Shown: positions 1 through 6,902 of the stretch, in pieces
Numbering within the stretch: position 1 is the stretch's first letter
Layout: every line of letters starts with the position of its first letter
NCBI RefSeq assembly: GCF_900107245.1
Contig: NZ_FNPG01000010.1
Location: 1-64,000, forward strand
Length of the DNA: 64,000 bases
Origin: Lachnobacterium bovis DSM 14045
Lineage (GTDB): Bacteria; Bacillota; Clostridia; Lachnospirales; Lachnospiraceae
Direction of reading: 5' to 3'
The notes under the pieces: model-generated
The model's database searches: none
What the model saw: the letters and a program-made list of their open reading frames with translations, nothing else
What the model was told of the DNA's origin: nothing
Program-made: the position numbers and the translations under genes

Positions 1-476
1 ATCAAACTTTTATTCTAATTTCAAATTTTCTTAATAATCATTTAGTAATCTTTCGACTTGAAAACATCACGGAAATAACATTTTTCTGTAAAATAATTTT
101 CAAAATCTAACCGAAATCACATCCTTGATATTCATAAAAATAATGTTGTAATACTCTATCTCATCTCTATATTAAAGTTTCTTCTATCGCTTCAATTCTA
201 ACCTATCACCTTTTTATTTCAATATGATTACTTTCCAACTTAATGATCTTTTTATAAATTACAAACTTATTTAATCACGCTTTTTCGTCTAATTTCCTTG
301 GAAAATAAAAATTTTCACTCTTTCATGCCAAATCTTTAAATTAAAGCAATTATTTTAGAATTAATCGCTCTAGGATAGTATCTAATCTTACTCTTCTTTT
401 TAAACAACAGTTCAGTTTTGTTGAGTAGAATCGTTTCCATTACTACTACTAATAATCAGCAATTTATCTAAACTCG
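1..476. other. Intergenic leader upstream of the first surface-protein gene
   Basis: This very AT-rich stretch has no open frame with a ribosome binding site, and I see no convincing sigma-A promoter or strong hairpin in it. It must contain the promoter of the plus-strand surface protein that starts at 496, unless transcription enters from outside the window. It does not resemble the leader of the inverted paralogue beyond the last few bases before the ribosome binding site, so the two paralogues have different upstream control regions. Confidence 0.5.
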
Positions 477-611
477 AATAAGGAGGATATCTAAAATGGT
501 AAGAGGTTTAAAGAAAAAATTACTAATAGGTTTATTAAGTGCTACTGTAGTTGGCACTAGTTTAGCACCAAGTGTACCACTTGTAGGAAGCTTTGCTCAG
601 GAGGTTAAGGC
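477..611 (+). repeat. 5' module of the surface-protein pair (inverted copy at 8551-8685)
   Basis: These 135 bp include the ribosome binding site (AAGGAGG) and the codons for the whole signal peptide. They match the reverse complement of 8551-8685 with only four mismatches that I can count (CTA/CTT, ATA/ATT and ACT/GCA codons). Similarity stops abruptly on both sides: the promoters differ upstream and the mature proteins differ downstream. The pair could serve as a substrate for inversion or gene conversion. Confidence 0.9.
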
Positions 612-2295
612 TGATGAAACAACATCTAAAGAAGTTACTGTTAATGTTGATAATGGTGGTGAATTGGTACCCAATACCGTTACTATAACTAAACCAGCTC
701 ATTCAACTGTAGACGAAAACGGTACTACATATGCTGCTGGTAAATTAACAATCGTTGTTAAAGCAGATGCTGGTTATAGATTGGTAGATGCTGGTCGAAT
801 ATATGATGTAACTGCTGTTGATGGTAAATTATCTCAAACTACTTTTGATTCAGGTGCATCTGTTGCTTTAATTAAAGAAACATTAACAGTTTCTAAAGGC
901 GCAGATATTGCAGATGGTTTAACATATACACTAGATAAATCGGAATTAGATATAAATAATACAAAAGCGGTTCTTACAATTAAAGCTAAAGATGGTCGTA
1001 AATTTAAAACAGCTCCAAAAGTTAATGAAAAAGCAACTACAAAAGTAGATGATTCTACTTACAAATATGAATACACACATGAGGTAAATGATACTGAGGA
1101 TAAAACCACAGATTTAAAAATTACGGGTGGAGAATATGAAGTATTGTCTAACATCAAAGTAGATGACTCTAAATTAAGTGGTGCCACTGTTTCTGTATCA
1201 AAGACGACAGGAATTACCAAAGATGATCAGGTTACAGTTACTGTTTCTCCACAGGCAAAATGCAAGTTTGTGGAGGATGTTGATAAACCTACAATAGTAG
1301 CAGATGGCGTAAAGGGTGATTTAGAATTTAAACCAGATGGTGATAAATATGTTGTAACAATTCCTGCTGGTGACTTTACAAAAGATGACGTTAAACTTAC
1401 AATAAAAGGTACAGCAACATATACAGACTCTGAAACTCAAAAAACTACAAACTCTAAAGGTACAACGAGTACAATCAATAAAGGTGTTCAAAGTACTGCT
1501 AAAGTTTCTGCAAATGCTGATGGTGTATATGAAGCAGTAAAAGCAGCTGGTTTTATTTCTACTGAATTAGAAGATTTAGCAACAACTATAGAAGAAAAAG
1601 TATTGTCTGTAACAGCAGAGATTAAGCCTACAACGGATGAAAGCTTAGATAGTATTAAAACTGCTATTCAAGATGATGATTTAAAATTAGGTTACTCTTT
1701 TGTAATCACAATTAATAAAGTGTATGATAAGGTAGGTGCGGCTGATCCAGCTACTACAACATTAACAGACTTAGGAAATAACTTAATTACATATACAATT
1801 ACAATTCCTGAAGATCAGCGTGGCAAAAAAACATATAAAGTATATAGAATTCATAACGGAGTAGTAGATAGACTTACAACTGAACCTAATGCAAATGGAG
1901 AATATATACATGTAACAAGTGATAGTATTCAGGTACATGCCTCAAAATTCTCTGTATTTGCAATCGGTTACTCAGATGAAGAAGCAACAGCAGTTGATGA
2001 TGAGAATAATGAAAACAACGAAAACAATGAAAACCAGGATAATCAAGGTAATCAGGGTAACCAGGGTAACCAAGGTACAAGTGGAACAATCACCGATACA
2101 AGTGCTAAGACAGCAACAAAACCTGCAACAGCTAAAGCTGCCAAAGTTACAACTTCAACAAAGAAATCTTCAAAGACTTCTTCACCTAAGACAGCTGATT
2201 ACGCAGTAAACTCATTACTTGCATTATTAACAGGTGCTGCAGGATTATTCGGAATCACTTTAATTAACAAAAAAAGAAAAGAAGATGAAGAATAA
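496..2295 (+). CDS. Sortase-anchored surface protein, mosaic paralogue A
   Basis: This 599-residue cell-surface protein has a signal peptide at about residues 1-39 (positive start, hydrophobic core, cleavage near VKA). Its mature region is Thr/Lys/Asp rich and beta-like, and I cannot assign it to a family. A conserved domain of about 60 residues (around 445-495) is shared with the inverted paralogue. It is followed by a low-complexity Asn/Glu then Gly/Asn/Gln spacer and a wall-anchor signal: SPKTAD, a hydrophobic stretch and a KKRKEDEE tail. SPKTA replaces the classical LPXTG, as is common in clostridia. The start is fixed by AAGGAGG seven to eight bases upstream. The ends are almost identical to the protein at 6741-8666 while the body is unrelated or highly diverged, suggesting recombination. 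The function may be adhesion or antigenic cover, which is inference. Confidence 0.85.
   Translation: MVRGLKKKLLIGLLSATVVGTSLAPSVPLVGSFAQEVKADETTSKEVTVNVDNGGELVPNTVTITKPAHSTVDENGTTYAAGKLTIVVKADAGYRLVDAGRIYDVTAVDGKLSQTTFDSGASVALIKETLTVSKGADIADGLTYTLDKSELDINNTKAVLTIKAKDGRKFKTAPKVNEKATTKVDDSTYKYEYTHEVNDTEDKTTDLKITGGEYEVLSNIKVDDSKLSGATVSVSKTTGITKDDQVTVTVSPQAKCKFVEDVDKPTIVADGVKGDLEFKPDGDKYVVTIPAGDFTKDDVKLTIKGTATYTDSETQKTTNSKGTTSTINKGVQSTAKVSANADGVYEAVKAAGFISTELEDLATTIEEKVLSVTAEIKPTTDESLDSIKTAIQDDDLKLGYSFVITINKVYDKVGAADPATTTLTDLGNNLITYTITIPEDQRGKKTYKVYRIHNGVVDRLTTEPNANGEYIHVTSDSIQVHASKFSVFAIGYSDEEATAVDDENNENNENNENQDNQGNQGNQGNQGTSGTITDTSAKTATKPATAKAAKVTTSTKKSSKTSSPKTADYAVNSLLALLTGAAGLFGITLINKKRKEDEE
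2005..2080 (+). repeat. Short in-frame tandem repeats encoding the Asn-rich spacer
   Basis: Degenerate nine-base units encode Glu-Asn-Asn and then Asn-Gln-Gly triplets just before the anchor region of the surface protein. Because the units are multiples of three, slippage would change spacer length without breaking the frame. The inverted paralogue has a Pro/Asp/Lys spacer at the same place. Confidence 0.7.
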
Positions 2296-2401
2296 TTCTT
2301 AACCAAAATAAAAAACAATAATACAAAAACCTATTATTAAATTAATAATAGTGCAAAGTGTAATATCAGCCCTCCAGAAGCAACTCTGGAGGGTTGGTTT
2401 T
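2134..2401 (+). repeat. 3' module of the surface-protein pair (inverted copy at 6614-6902)
   Basis: This stretch covers the Ser/Lys/Thr-rich pre-anchor segment, the SPKTA sorting signal, the stop codon and the downstream terminator. It is nearly identical to the reverse complement of 6614-6902. The main difference is an insertion of about 20 bp in the other copy between the stop codon and the terminator. Together with the 5' module it frames a variable middle. Confidence 0.88.
2370..2401 (+). terminator. Intrinsic terminator of surface protein A
   Basis: A perfect 9-bp stem (CCCTCCAGA / TCTGGAGGG) with a six-base loop is followed by a T-rich tract. The same hairpin follows the inverted paralogue at 6622-6645. 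Confidence 0.85.
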
Positions 2402-2448
2402 GTGTTAAATTATTTACTGTTTAGCAAATTTATTTTTGTGCCATTTCT

Positions 2449-2650
2449 ATTTAAGATGACAAAAAACAGTATTTATGGTACATTTAATAGAGAAGTACGT
2501 TATGATTTACAGTCTGTAATCATCGTTTGTCTTGGTAAAAATCCACTACAAACAGACAACGATTTTCTAGGTGCACTCGAAACAATCTTTACAGAAGACT
2601 TCGATAGTGCCACAAAGAAAAAGAGGCTTAAAGAGAATAAACAAGATTAA
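2449..2650 (+). pseudogene. Remnant of PD-(D/E)XK transposase-family gene
   Basis: Bases 2449-2634 are an exact or nearly exact copy, in inverted orientation, of 5729-5914 inside the intact gene at 5497-6459. It encodes the segment beginning MTKNSIYGTFNRE. The fragment lacks the N-terminal half. After KKKRLKEN it jumps to a short tail ending NKQD, resembling the intact gene's NKQS end, so it is both 5'-truncated and internally deleted. It sits downstream of surface protein A exactly as the intact gene sits downstream of paralogue B, so a surface-gene plus transposase block was duplicated in inverted orientation and then decayed here. It is not expected to be functional. Confidence 0.85.
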
Positions 2651-2680
2651 TAAAAATAAGCATCATAGAGTAAATCAGCA

Positions 2681-3392
2681 CCACCGGCTTAGCCGGTGGT
2701 TTGCTCTTGCCCTATAAGGGCATATTACCGGCACTGAGTCTAAAGACTCGTCGAAAGGTTCGCCAGCCGCAACATCATTTCCCTACTGAGCCCCATGGGC
2801 TCTTTTTATTTGTTTTGCTTTACCGGCTCACCCGTAAACGGGTCTACATATTCCTTCAGTGTCATTTGATCATATTCTAAATCTTCTTTTAACTGATTCT
2901 GAATATACTCTTGAATTTTCTTCGCATTTTTTCCTACAGTGTCTACATAATATCCTCTACACCAAAAATGTCGGTTACCATACTTATATTTCAGATTTGC
3001 ATGTCTCTCAAATATCATGAGCGTGCTCTTTCCTTTAAGGTACCCTACGAAACTCGAAATACTCATACTTGGTGGAATTCTCACCAGCATATGCACGTGA
3101 TCTGGGCATATTTCCGCCTCGATTATCTCTACATGTTTTCTTTTACACAACATGCTGAGAATGTTGGCTATGTCTTGTCGCAATTGCCCATATGCTACCT
3201 TTCTTCTGAATTTTGGCGCAAATACAATATGGTACTTACATTCCCACTTTGTATGTGATAAACTATTCATGTCCATCTTGGACCACCTCCTGTAATATTT
3301 AACTTGGCTGGCGAACCAAAGTTATTATATCACGGGAGGTTTTTACTGTAAGCTAAAGCGTCTGTTGTCCCCCTGCATAGCAGGGGGTTTAT
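2681..3392 (-). mobile_element. IS200/IS605-family insertion element (IS200-like, tnpA only)
   Basis: A single Y1 transposase gene is flanked by imperfect palindromes, as expected for IS200-type elements. There is an ACCACCGGC/GCCGGTGGT hairpin at about 2681-2701 on the tnpA-downstream side and a CCCCCTGC/GCAGGGGG hairpin at about 3370-3388 on the tnpA-upstream side. Smaller hairpins lie at 2738-2751 and 2786-2800. There is no tnpB/IscB partner and there are no inverted terminal repeats, also typical. The exact ends are uncertain because this family makes no target duplication, so the limits are the outer hairpins. Confidence 0.8.
2806..3276 (-). CDS. tnpA: IS200-type Y1 transposase TnpA
   Basis: This 156-residue protein is the single-strand DNA transposase of IS200/IS605 elements, which recognises subterminal hairpins and cuts one strand through a tyrosine. 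The HUH metal-binding motif is at H60-V-H62 (DHVHML) and the catalytic tyrosine is most likely Y124 (EYIQNQ). Length and motifs match complete family members, so it is probably active. The start is supported by AGGAGG just upstream. The 5' untranslated region contains GGTTCGCCAGCC (3306-3318), also present in inverted form just 3' of the gene (2757-2768), which could let the mRNA ends pair. Confidence 0.95.
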   Translation of the reverse strand: MDMNSLSHTKWECKYHIVFAPKFRRKVAYGQLRQDIANILSMLCKRKHVEIIEAEICPDHVHMLVRIPPSMSISSFVGYLKGKSTLMIFERHANLKYKYGNRHFWCRGYYVDTVGKNAKKIQEYIQNQLKEDLEYDQMTLKEYVDPFTGEPVKQNK

Positions 3393-3413
3393 TAAAACCT
3401 TGCTACACAAAGA

Positions 3414-3457
3414 AAAAGCGAGCCCACTAGAAGCAAACGTGGTGGACTTGCTTTTGG
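3414..3457 (-). terminator. Probable terminator after the arginase-fold gene
   Basis: On the minus strand an imperfect stem (AAAGC-AG-CCAC paired with GTGG-CT-GCTTT) is followed by TTTTTCTTT. It lies directly after the stop of the gene at 3463-4206. Confidence 0.55.
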
Positions 3458-3462
3458 AGTTT

Positions 3463-4206
3463 TTAATGTAATTTAAAAAATTTATATAAATCAACGTCAG
3501 TCTGTTTATTTATTTTCTCATCTATTATTTTTTGATAAAATGGTTCGTTGTGAGAATTCTCTCCACATATATCAATGCCGATAATTTGAGTTTTTTGCAT
3601 GAAAAAAGACAAAAAATGCTTTAAAGTCCCAAGGCTCATTTGCCCCTGATTCCAATTTGTTCGAGCATATTTTTCAGAGAGAACATCTTTATCAATTGAC
3701 ACATAAGTAGGGTGATCTGTGTCAAATTGTTGTAACGCTTTTGTAATCAATTCTTTTTTGTTAAGAGAATTTTGAATTGTTTCTATACTGATTGGTATTA
3801 CTTTATTTTGATTTTTGACATGAATAGCATCAATAGTGTTTTGTAACGGACCTATTAGAAAAAGCTGATGCAAATTTTTGTCTTTTTCTAACAATTCCTT
3901 GGCCCAACTTCCGCAACTTATCATGTTGTCAAAAATTGCATTTTGCATATCATTATGAAAATCGAACAAAACTAACGAATACGGAAAGTTGATTTTATCT
4001 GTAAAAAACGTCGTTAAATAATGATAATTTCCGGAATCAATAAAATGAATTCCCTTAGGTGAATAATTTTTGAGTTTTTTCTTAATTTCATTTTTGGCAG
4101 ATTCAGTGCAATACATGTTCGTTCCACTAATGTCTTTACAATCGATAAACTTTATTTTGTTGGTTGGTTCATCATACACATTCGAAAAATTTAACATTAA
4201 GTCCAT
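3463..4206 (-). CDS. Arginase/agmatinase-fold family protein
   Basis: This 247-residue protein has a ureohydrolase fold. The metal-site motifs are visible in order: SGNYHY near residue 60 (position of the family's GGDHS), LFDFHNDM around 80-90 (family DxHxD) and SIDKD around 170 (family SxDxD), then IIGIDICGE near the end. All histidine and aspartate ligands expected for a two-metal centre appear present, but the first motif is unorthodox and the protein is shorter than typical arginases (about 300). The substrate is therefore unknown and could be a guanidino compound or something else. The start follows an AGGAGTGA ribosome binding site. It lies between a terminator (4284-4313) and IS200, so it is probably monocistronic. 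Confidence 0.8.
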   Translation of the reverse strand: MDLMLNFSNVYDEPTNKIKFIDCKDISGTNMYCTESAKNEIKKKLKNYSPKGIHFIDSGNYHYLTTFFTDKINFPYSLVLFDFHNDMQNAIFDNMISCGSWAKELLEKDKNLHQLFLIGPLQNTIDAIHVKNQNKVIPISIETIQNSLNKKELITKALQQFDTDHPTYVSIDKDVLSEKYARTNWNQGQMSLGTLKHFLSFFMQKTQIIGIDICGENSHNEPFYQKIIDEKINKQTDVDLYKFFKLH

Positions 4207-4283
4207 ATTATGTCATCACTCCTGTTTTATAGAATTTACTTATGAATTTACTTTTCACTAAAGCTACTATCAAAAAGCTAAAA

Positions 4284-4313
4284 ACCACAGCCCAAAAAAT
4301 CTTAGGCTGTGGT
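4284..4313 (-). terminator. Terminator of the hsp20 pair
   Basis: A 9-bp stem ACCACAGCC/GGCTGTGGT with a twelve-base loop is followed by a T-run on the minus strand. It has some T-richness on the other strand too. It closes the two-gene Hsp20 operon. Confidence 0.85.
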
Positions 4314-4325
4314 CCCTTTTAATTA

Positions 4326-4763
4326 TTATCCTTCAATTGCAATAAGTTGTTTTTCCTCAACTTTTGGTGTTTCTTTGACTTTCGCAATATCAAGTGTCAA
4401 AATTCCGTTATTAAATCTGGCCTGAATATCTTTTTGTTCAACTTCATCTCCAACGAAAAAGCTTCTTCGGCATTCGCCTTGATATCTTTCTCTGCGGATA
4501 TATTTTCCTTTTTCGTCTTTTTCATCTTTATTATCAGAATGTTTCGCTGCAATTGTTAGGTATCCATTTTTAAGTTCTGCGGTAACATCGGACTTGTCAT
4601 ATCCTGGCAGTTCAATATTCATCTCATACTTATCATCGAATTCCTGAACATCTGCGTGCATTCCAGAGAATCTCTGAAAATCAAAATCTCTTAGTGGATA
4701 GCTAAACATATCCCCGAAAAAGTCATCTGTAAAATTGTCATTAAAAATACTTGGTAATAACAT
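4326..4763 (-). CDS. Hsp20/alpha-crystallin small heat-shock protein (second of pair)
   Basis: This 145-residue ATP-independent holdase is expected to prevent aggregation of unfolded proteins in the cytoplasm. The alpha-crystallin domain spans about residues 35-140. Features are ELPGYDKSDVTAEL near the start of the domain, the FxxGILTLDIAK block near the C-terminus, and the family N-terminal motif LLPSIFNDNF. It begins 42 bp after the upstream paralogue with its own AAGGAGG, so the two are co-transcribed from the CIRCE-controlled promoter at 5296-5337. The two paralogues are clearly related but divergent, which may allow hetero-oligomers. Confidence 0.95.
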   Translation of the reverse strand: MLLPSIFNDNFTDDFFGDMFSYPLRDFDFQRFSGMHADVQEFDDKYEMNIELPGYDKSDVTAELKNGYLTIAAKHSDNKDEKDEKGKYIRRERYQGECRRSFFVGDEVEQKDIQARFNNGILTLDIAKVKETPKVEEKQLIAIEG

Positions 4764-4805
4764 AGTTCATTCCTCCTTGAAAAGTTTTTTAACCATTTTT
4801 ATAAA

Positions 4806-5246
4806 TTAACCTAAAATTGAAATAAAGTTGTCTTTTTCATTTTTAGGTACTGGTTTCTTCTTCATAATAGTGATTGCGAGAACGCCGTTTTCAAATTTTG
4901 CTTTTATATCGGCCTGTGTAATTTCTTCACCAACATAGAAAGCTCTGCGATTAGATCCTTTAAAACGTTCGCATCTAATGAATCTTCCTTTGGATTCACT
5001 ATTTTCTTCTTTCTTAGATGGAACTGCTGAAATTGTAAGATAACCTTTTTCCAATTCAAGAGTTATTTCATCTTTATTGAAACCTGGTAAATCAATGTCC
5101 ATCTCAAACCTATCTTTAAATTCCTTTATATCAACTAACATGTTGGAGTTGGAATCATACTTCTTGTTGCTCTTTGGATAATTAAATAAATCTCCAAAAA
5201 CATCATTTGTAAAATTATCATTAAAAAAACTAGGTACTAACATCAT
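4806..5246 (-). CDS. Hsp20/alpha-crystallin small heat-shock protein (first of pair)
   Basis: This 146-residue small heat-shock protein has an alpha-crystallin domain at about residues 37-140 (DLPGFNKDEITLEL; FENGVLAITIMKK). The N-terminal MLVPSFFNDNF matches the neighbour. It is the promoter-proximal gene of a two-gene operon. Two adjacent ATG codons follow AAGGAGGAATG, and the first at 5246 is used here. Transcription should be repressed by HrcA at the perfect CIRCE palindrome and released on heat stress. Confidence 0.95.
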   Translation of the reverse strand: MMLVPSFFNDNFTNDVFGDLFNYPKSNKKYDSNSNMLVDIKEFKDRFEMDIDLPGFNKDEITLELEKGYLTISAVPSKKEENSESKGRFIRCERFKGSNRRAFYVGEEITQADIKAKFENGVLAITIMKKKPVPKNEKDNFISILG

Positions 5247-5295
5247 TTTTCATTCCTCCTTAGTTCTCTTTGTTTCTTCATCTCTTGTTAACTAT

Positions 5296-5324
5296 GTTAT
5301 ACCACTATTATTAGCACTCGTCAA
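5296..5324 (-). promoter_or_regulatory. Sigma-A promoter of the hsp20 operon
   Basis: Read on the minus strand there is TTGACG, a 17-base spacer and TATAAC, a near-consensus housekeeping promoter. The -35 box lies inside the CIRCE operator, so HrcA binding would directly block polymerase. Confidence 0.88.
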
Positions 5325-5337
5325 TAGTGAGTGCTAA
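5311..5337. promoter_or_regulatory. CIRCE operator (HrcA binding site)
   Basis: A perfect 9-9-9 inverted repeat TTAGCACTC / GAGTGCTAA matches the CIRCE consensus exactly. It overlaps the promoter of the hsp20 operon. CIRCE classically controls groESL and dnaK, so control of small heat-shock genes is less common. Confidence 0.95.
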
Positions 5338-5434
5338 TAAATTTTGTGAATTTTTTGTGAATTCTATTTTTTGTGGGTTATTATAAGAAATATCAAATTT
5401 TAAATTAGAATAAAAGCTTAATGAAAAAATAAAA

Positions 5435-5468
5435 AATCTAGGTACCAGTTTTTGGTGATACCTAGATT
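5435..5468 (-). terminator. Terminator of the PD-(D/E)XK transposase gene
   Basis: A 10-bp stem AATCTAGGTA/TACCTAGATT is followed on the minus strand by a T-run. It lies directly after the stop at 5497. Confidence 0.85.
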
Positions 5469-5496
5469 ATATTTTTTTAATATCATTTAATTATTA

Positions 5497-6459
5497 TTAA
5501 CTTTGTTTGTTGTTTTCTAGCCATTCAGCATACGCTTTATTGAATTCTTCAGGGGAGAGAGAAGTTTTTTGGTATGCCTGTTCTAATGTATAGGTCTTTT
5601 CATCAACAAGCATAAATAATGTTTGGTTAACACCTATATCGATACCTTCTTCTCTAATACCTTGACTTAAGTTACACATATCCATCAACCTCCCATCGAT
5701 TTCGTTATCTAATTCAAAATTAAAGTTTTCTTTAAGCCTCTTTTTCTTTGTTGCACTATCGAAGTCTTCAGTAAAGATTGTTTCGAGTGCACCTAGAAAA
5801 TCGTTGTCTGTTTGTAGTGGATTTTTACCAAGACAAACGATGATTACAGACTGTAAATCATAACGTACTTCTCTATTAAATGTACCATAAATACTGTTTT
5901 TTGTCATCTTAAATTCAGTGATTGAATTTGCGATATCTTCTGGTGTATTCATGCAAATCCAGATAGAATAGACTTTTTTGATATCGTCGTAGCTGTGATT
6001 TTTTCCGATTGAAAACTCAGTTTCAAGCTGCTCTGAAATCATTCTGCAAGTATAAAATACTGCTCTAGTAACAATATCGTACGGTGTGTTAAATTTTCTT
6101 TGTGCTTCGACGTTAATAATTAAACTAATTGTATCATTTTTATTTGGAAGTTTTGCTGAAAATTTAATGTCGTAAGTGACACGACCTTCGCCTGGAATTG
6201 TACTTTCTGTATTGAGTTCTCTTACTTTTGCTAGAGGTTCTAGGTAATGCTTGCCTATTTCTAAATCGTCACCAATTAGTGATGAAATCACATCTAGTGG
6301 TACATCTTTGTACTCTGCAACTGTTGCTGATAGAATCCTTGAAAGTACTTGTTTGTTTGCTAAAATTTCTTTAGCATGTTTGTCATACTGGGCATTTTGA
6401 CTAGAATTGTCAAGACTATTAGCCAAATGATTTGGCGTAGAATATTTTTTGTTTTTCAT
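5497..6459 (-). CDS. PD-(D/E)XK nuclease family transposase (Rpn-like)
   Basis: This protein of 320 residues from the chosen start belongs to the large family annotated as PD-(D/E)XK nuclease or Rpn-type recombination-promoting putative transposases. Visible family features are an N-terminal domain (LSRILSATVAEYKDVP), an extended strand region with SAKLPNKND, VEAQRKFNTPYDIVTRA (the E-x-Q/R core) and a C-terminal helix with LDNEIDGRLMDMCN. I chose ATG at 6459 (MKNKKYS) because GGAG precedes it. The upstream ATG at 6522 has no ribosome binding site. A decayed copy lies at 2449-2650. In Escherichia coli, Rpn relatives promote recA-independent recombination, so a role in shuffling the flanking inverted surface genes is conceivable but unproven. 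Confidence 0.85.
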   Translation of the reverse strand: MKNKKYSTPNHLANSLDNSSQNAQYDKHAKEILANKQVLSRILSATVAEYKDVPLDVISSLIGDDLEIGKHYLEPLAKVRELNTESTIPGEGRVTYDIKFSAKLPNKNDTISLIINVEAQRKFNTPYDIVTRAVFYTCRMISEQLETEFSIGKNHSYDDIKKVYSIWICMNTPEDIANSITEFKMTKNSIYGTFNREVRYDLQSVIIVCLGKNPLQTDNDFLGALETIFTEDFDSATKKKRLKENFNFELDNEIDGRLMDMCNLSQGIREEGIDIGVNQTLFMLVDEKTYTLEQAYQKTSLSPEEFNKAYAEWLENNKQS

Positions 6460-6613
6460 TTGAATCTCCGATCTATTTTTAGTCGTAATAAAGATTATAC
6501 ATGGATTTTGGAGCATTATCAATGATTAATTATGAAATGAGTAGTAGATTTTCCAGGGAAAATAAGAGAAGTATTTAGTGAAAATTGACAAAAAGTAAAA
6601 CTGTTTAATGGCA

Positions 6614-6902
6614 AAAACCAACCCTCCAGAGTTGCTTCTGGAGGGCTGATATTATACTTTGTACTATTATTAAATAGATTACTTGAAGTTTTCTACTAAT
6701 AATAGGTTTTTATATTATTGTTTTTTATTTTGGGTAAGAATTATTCTTCATCTTCTTTTCTTTTTTTGTTAATTAAAGTGATTCCGAATAATCCTGCAGC
6801 ACCTGTTAATAATGCAAGTAATGAGTTTACTGCGTAATCAGCTGTCTTTGGTGAAGAAGTCTTTGAAGATTTCTTTGTTGATGTTGTAGCTTTGGCAGCT
6901 TT
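6614..6902 (-). repeat. 3' module of surface protein B (inverted copy of 2134-2401)
   Basis: This is the reverse complement of 2134-2401 with few substitutions and one extra segment of about 20 bp between stop and terminator. It includes the sorting signal and terminator of the minus-strand surface gene. Confidence 0.88.
6622..6645 (-). terminator. Intrinsic terminator of surface protein B
   Basis: A 9-bp perfect stem CCCTCCAGA/TCTGGAGGG is followed on the minus strand by TTGGTTTTT. The hairpin is the same as at 2370-2393. Confidence 0.85.

Noticed and set aside
2911-3258. Plus-strand frame opposite the IS200 transposase
   Set aside because: It is antisense to a complete tnpA with HUH and Tyr motifs. 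No start signal is visible.
2681-3392. CRISPR-like or riboswitch reading of the hairpin-rich flanks
   Set aside because: The hairpins are few, differ in sequence and sit at both sides of tnpA, as expected for IS200 ends.
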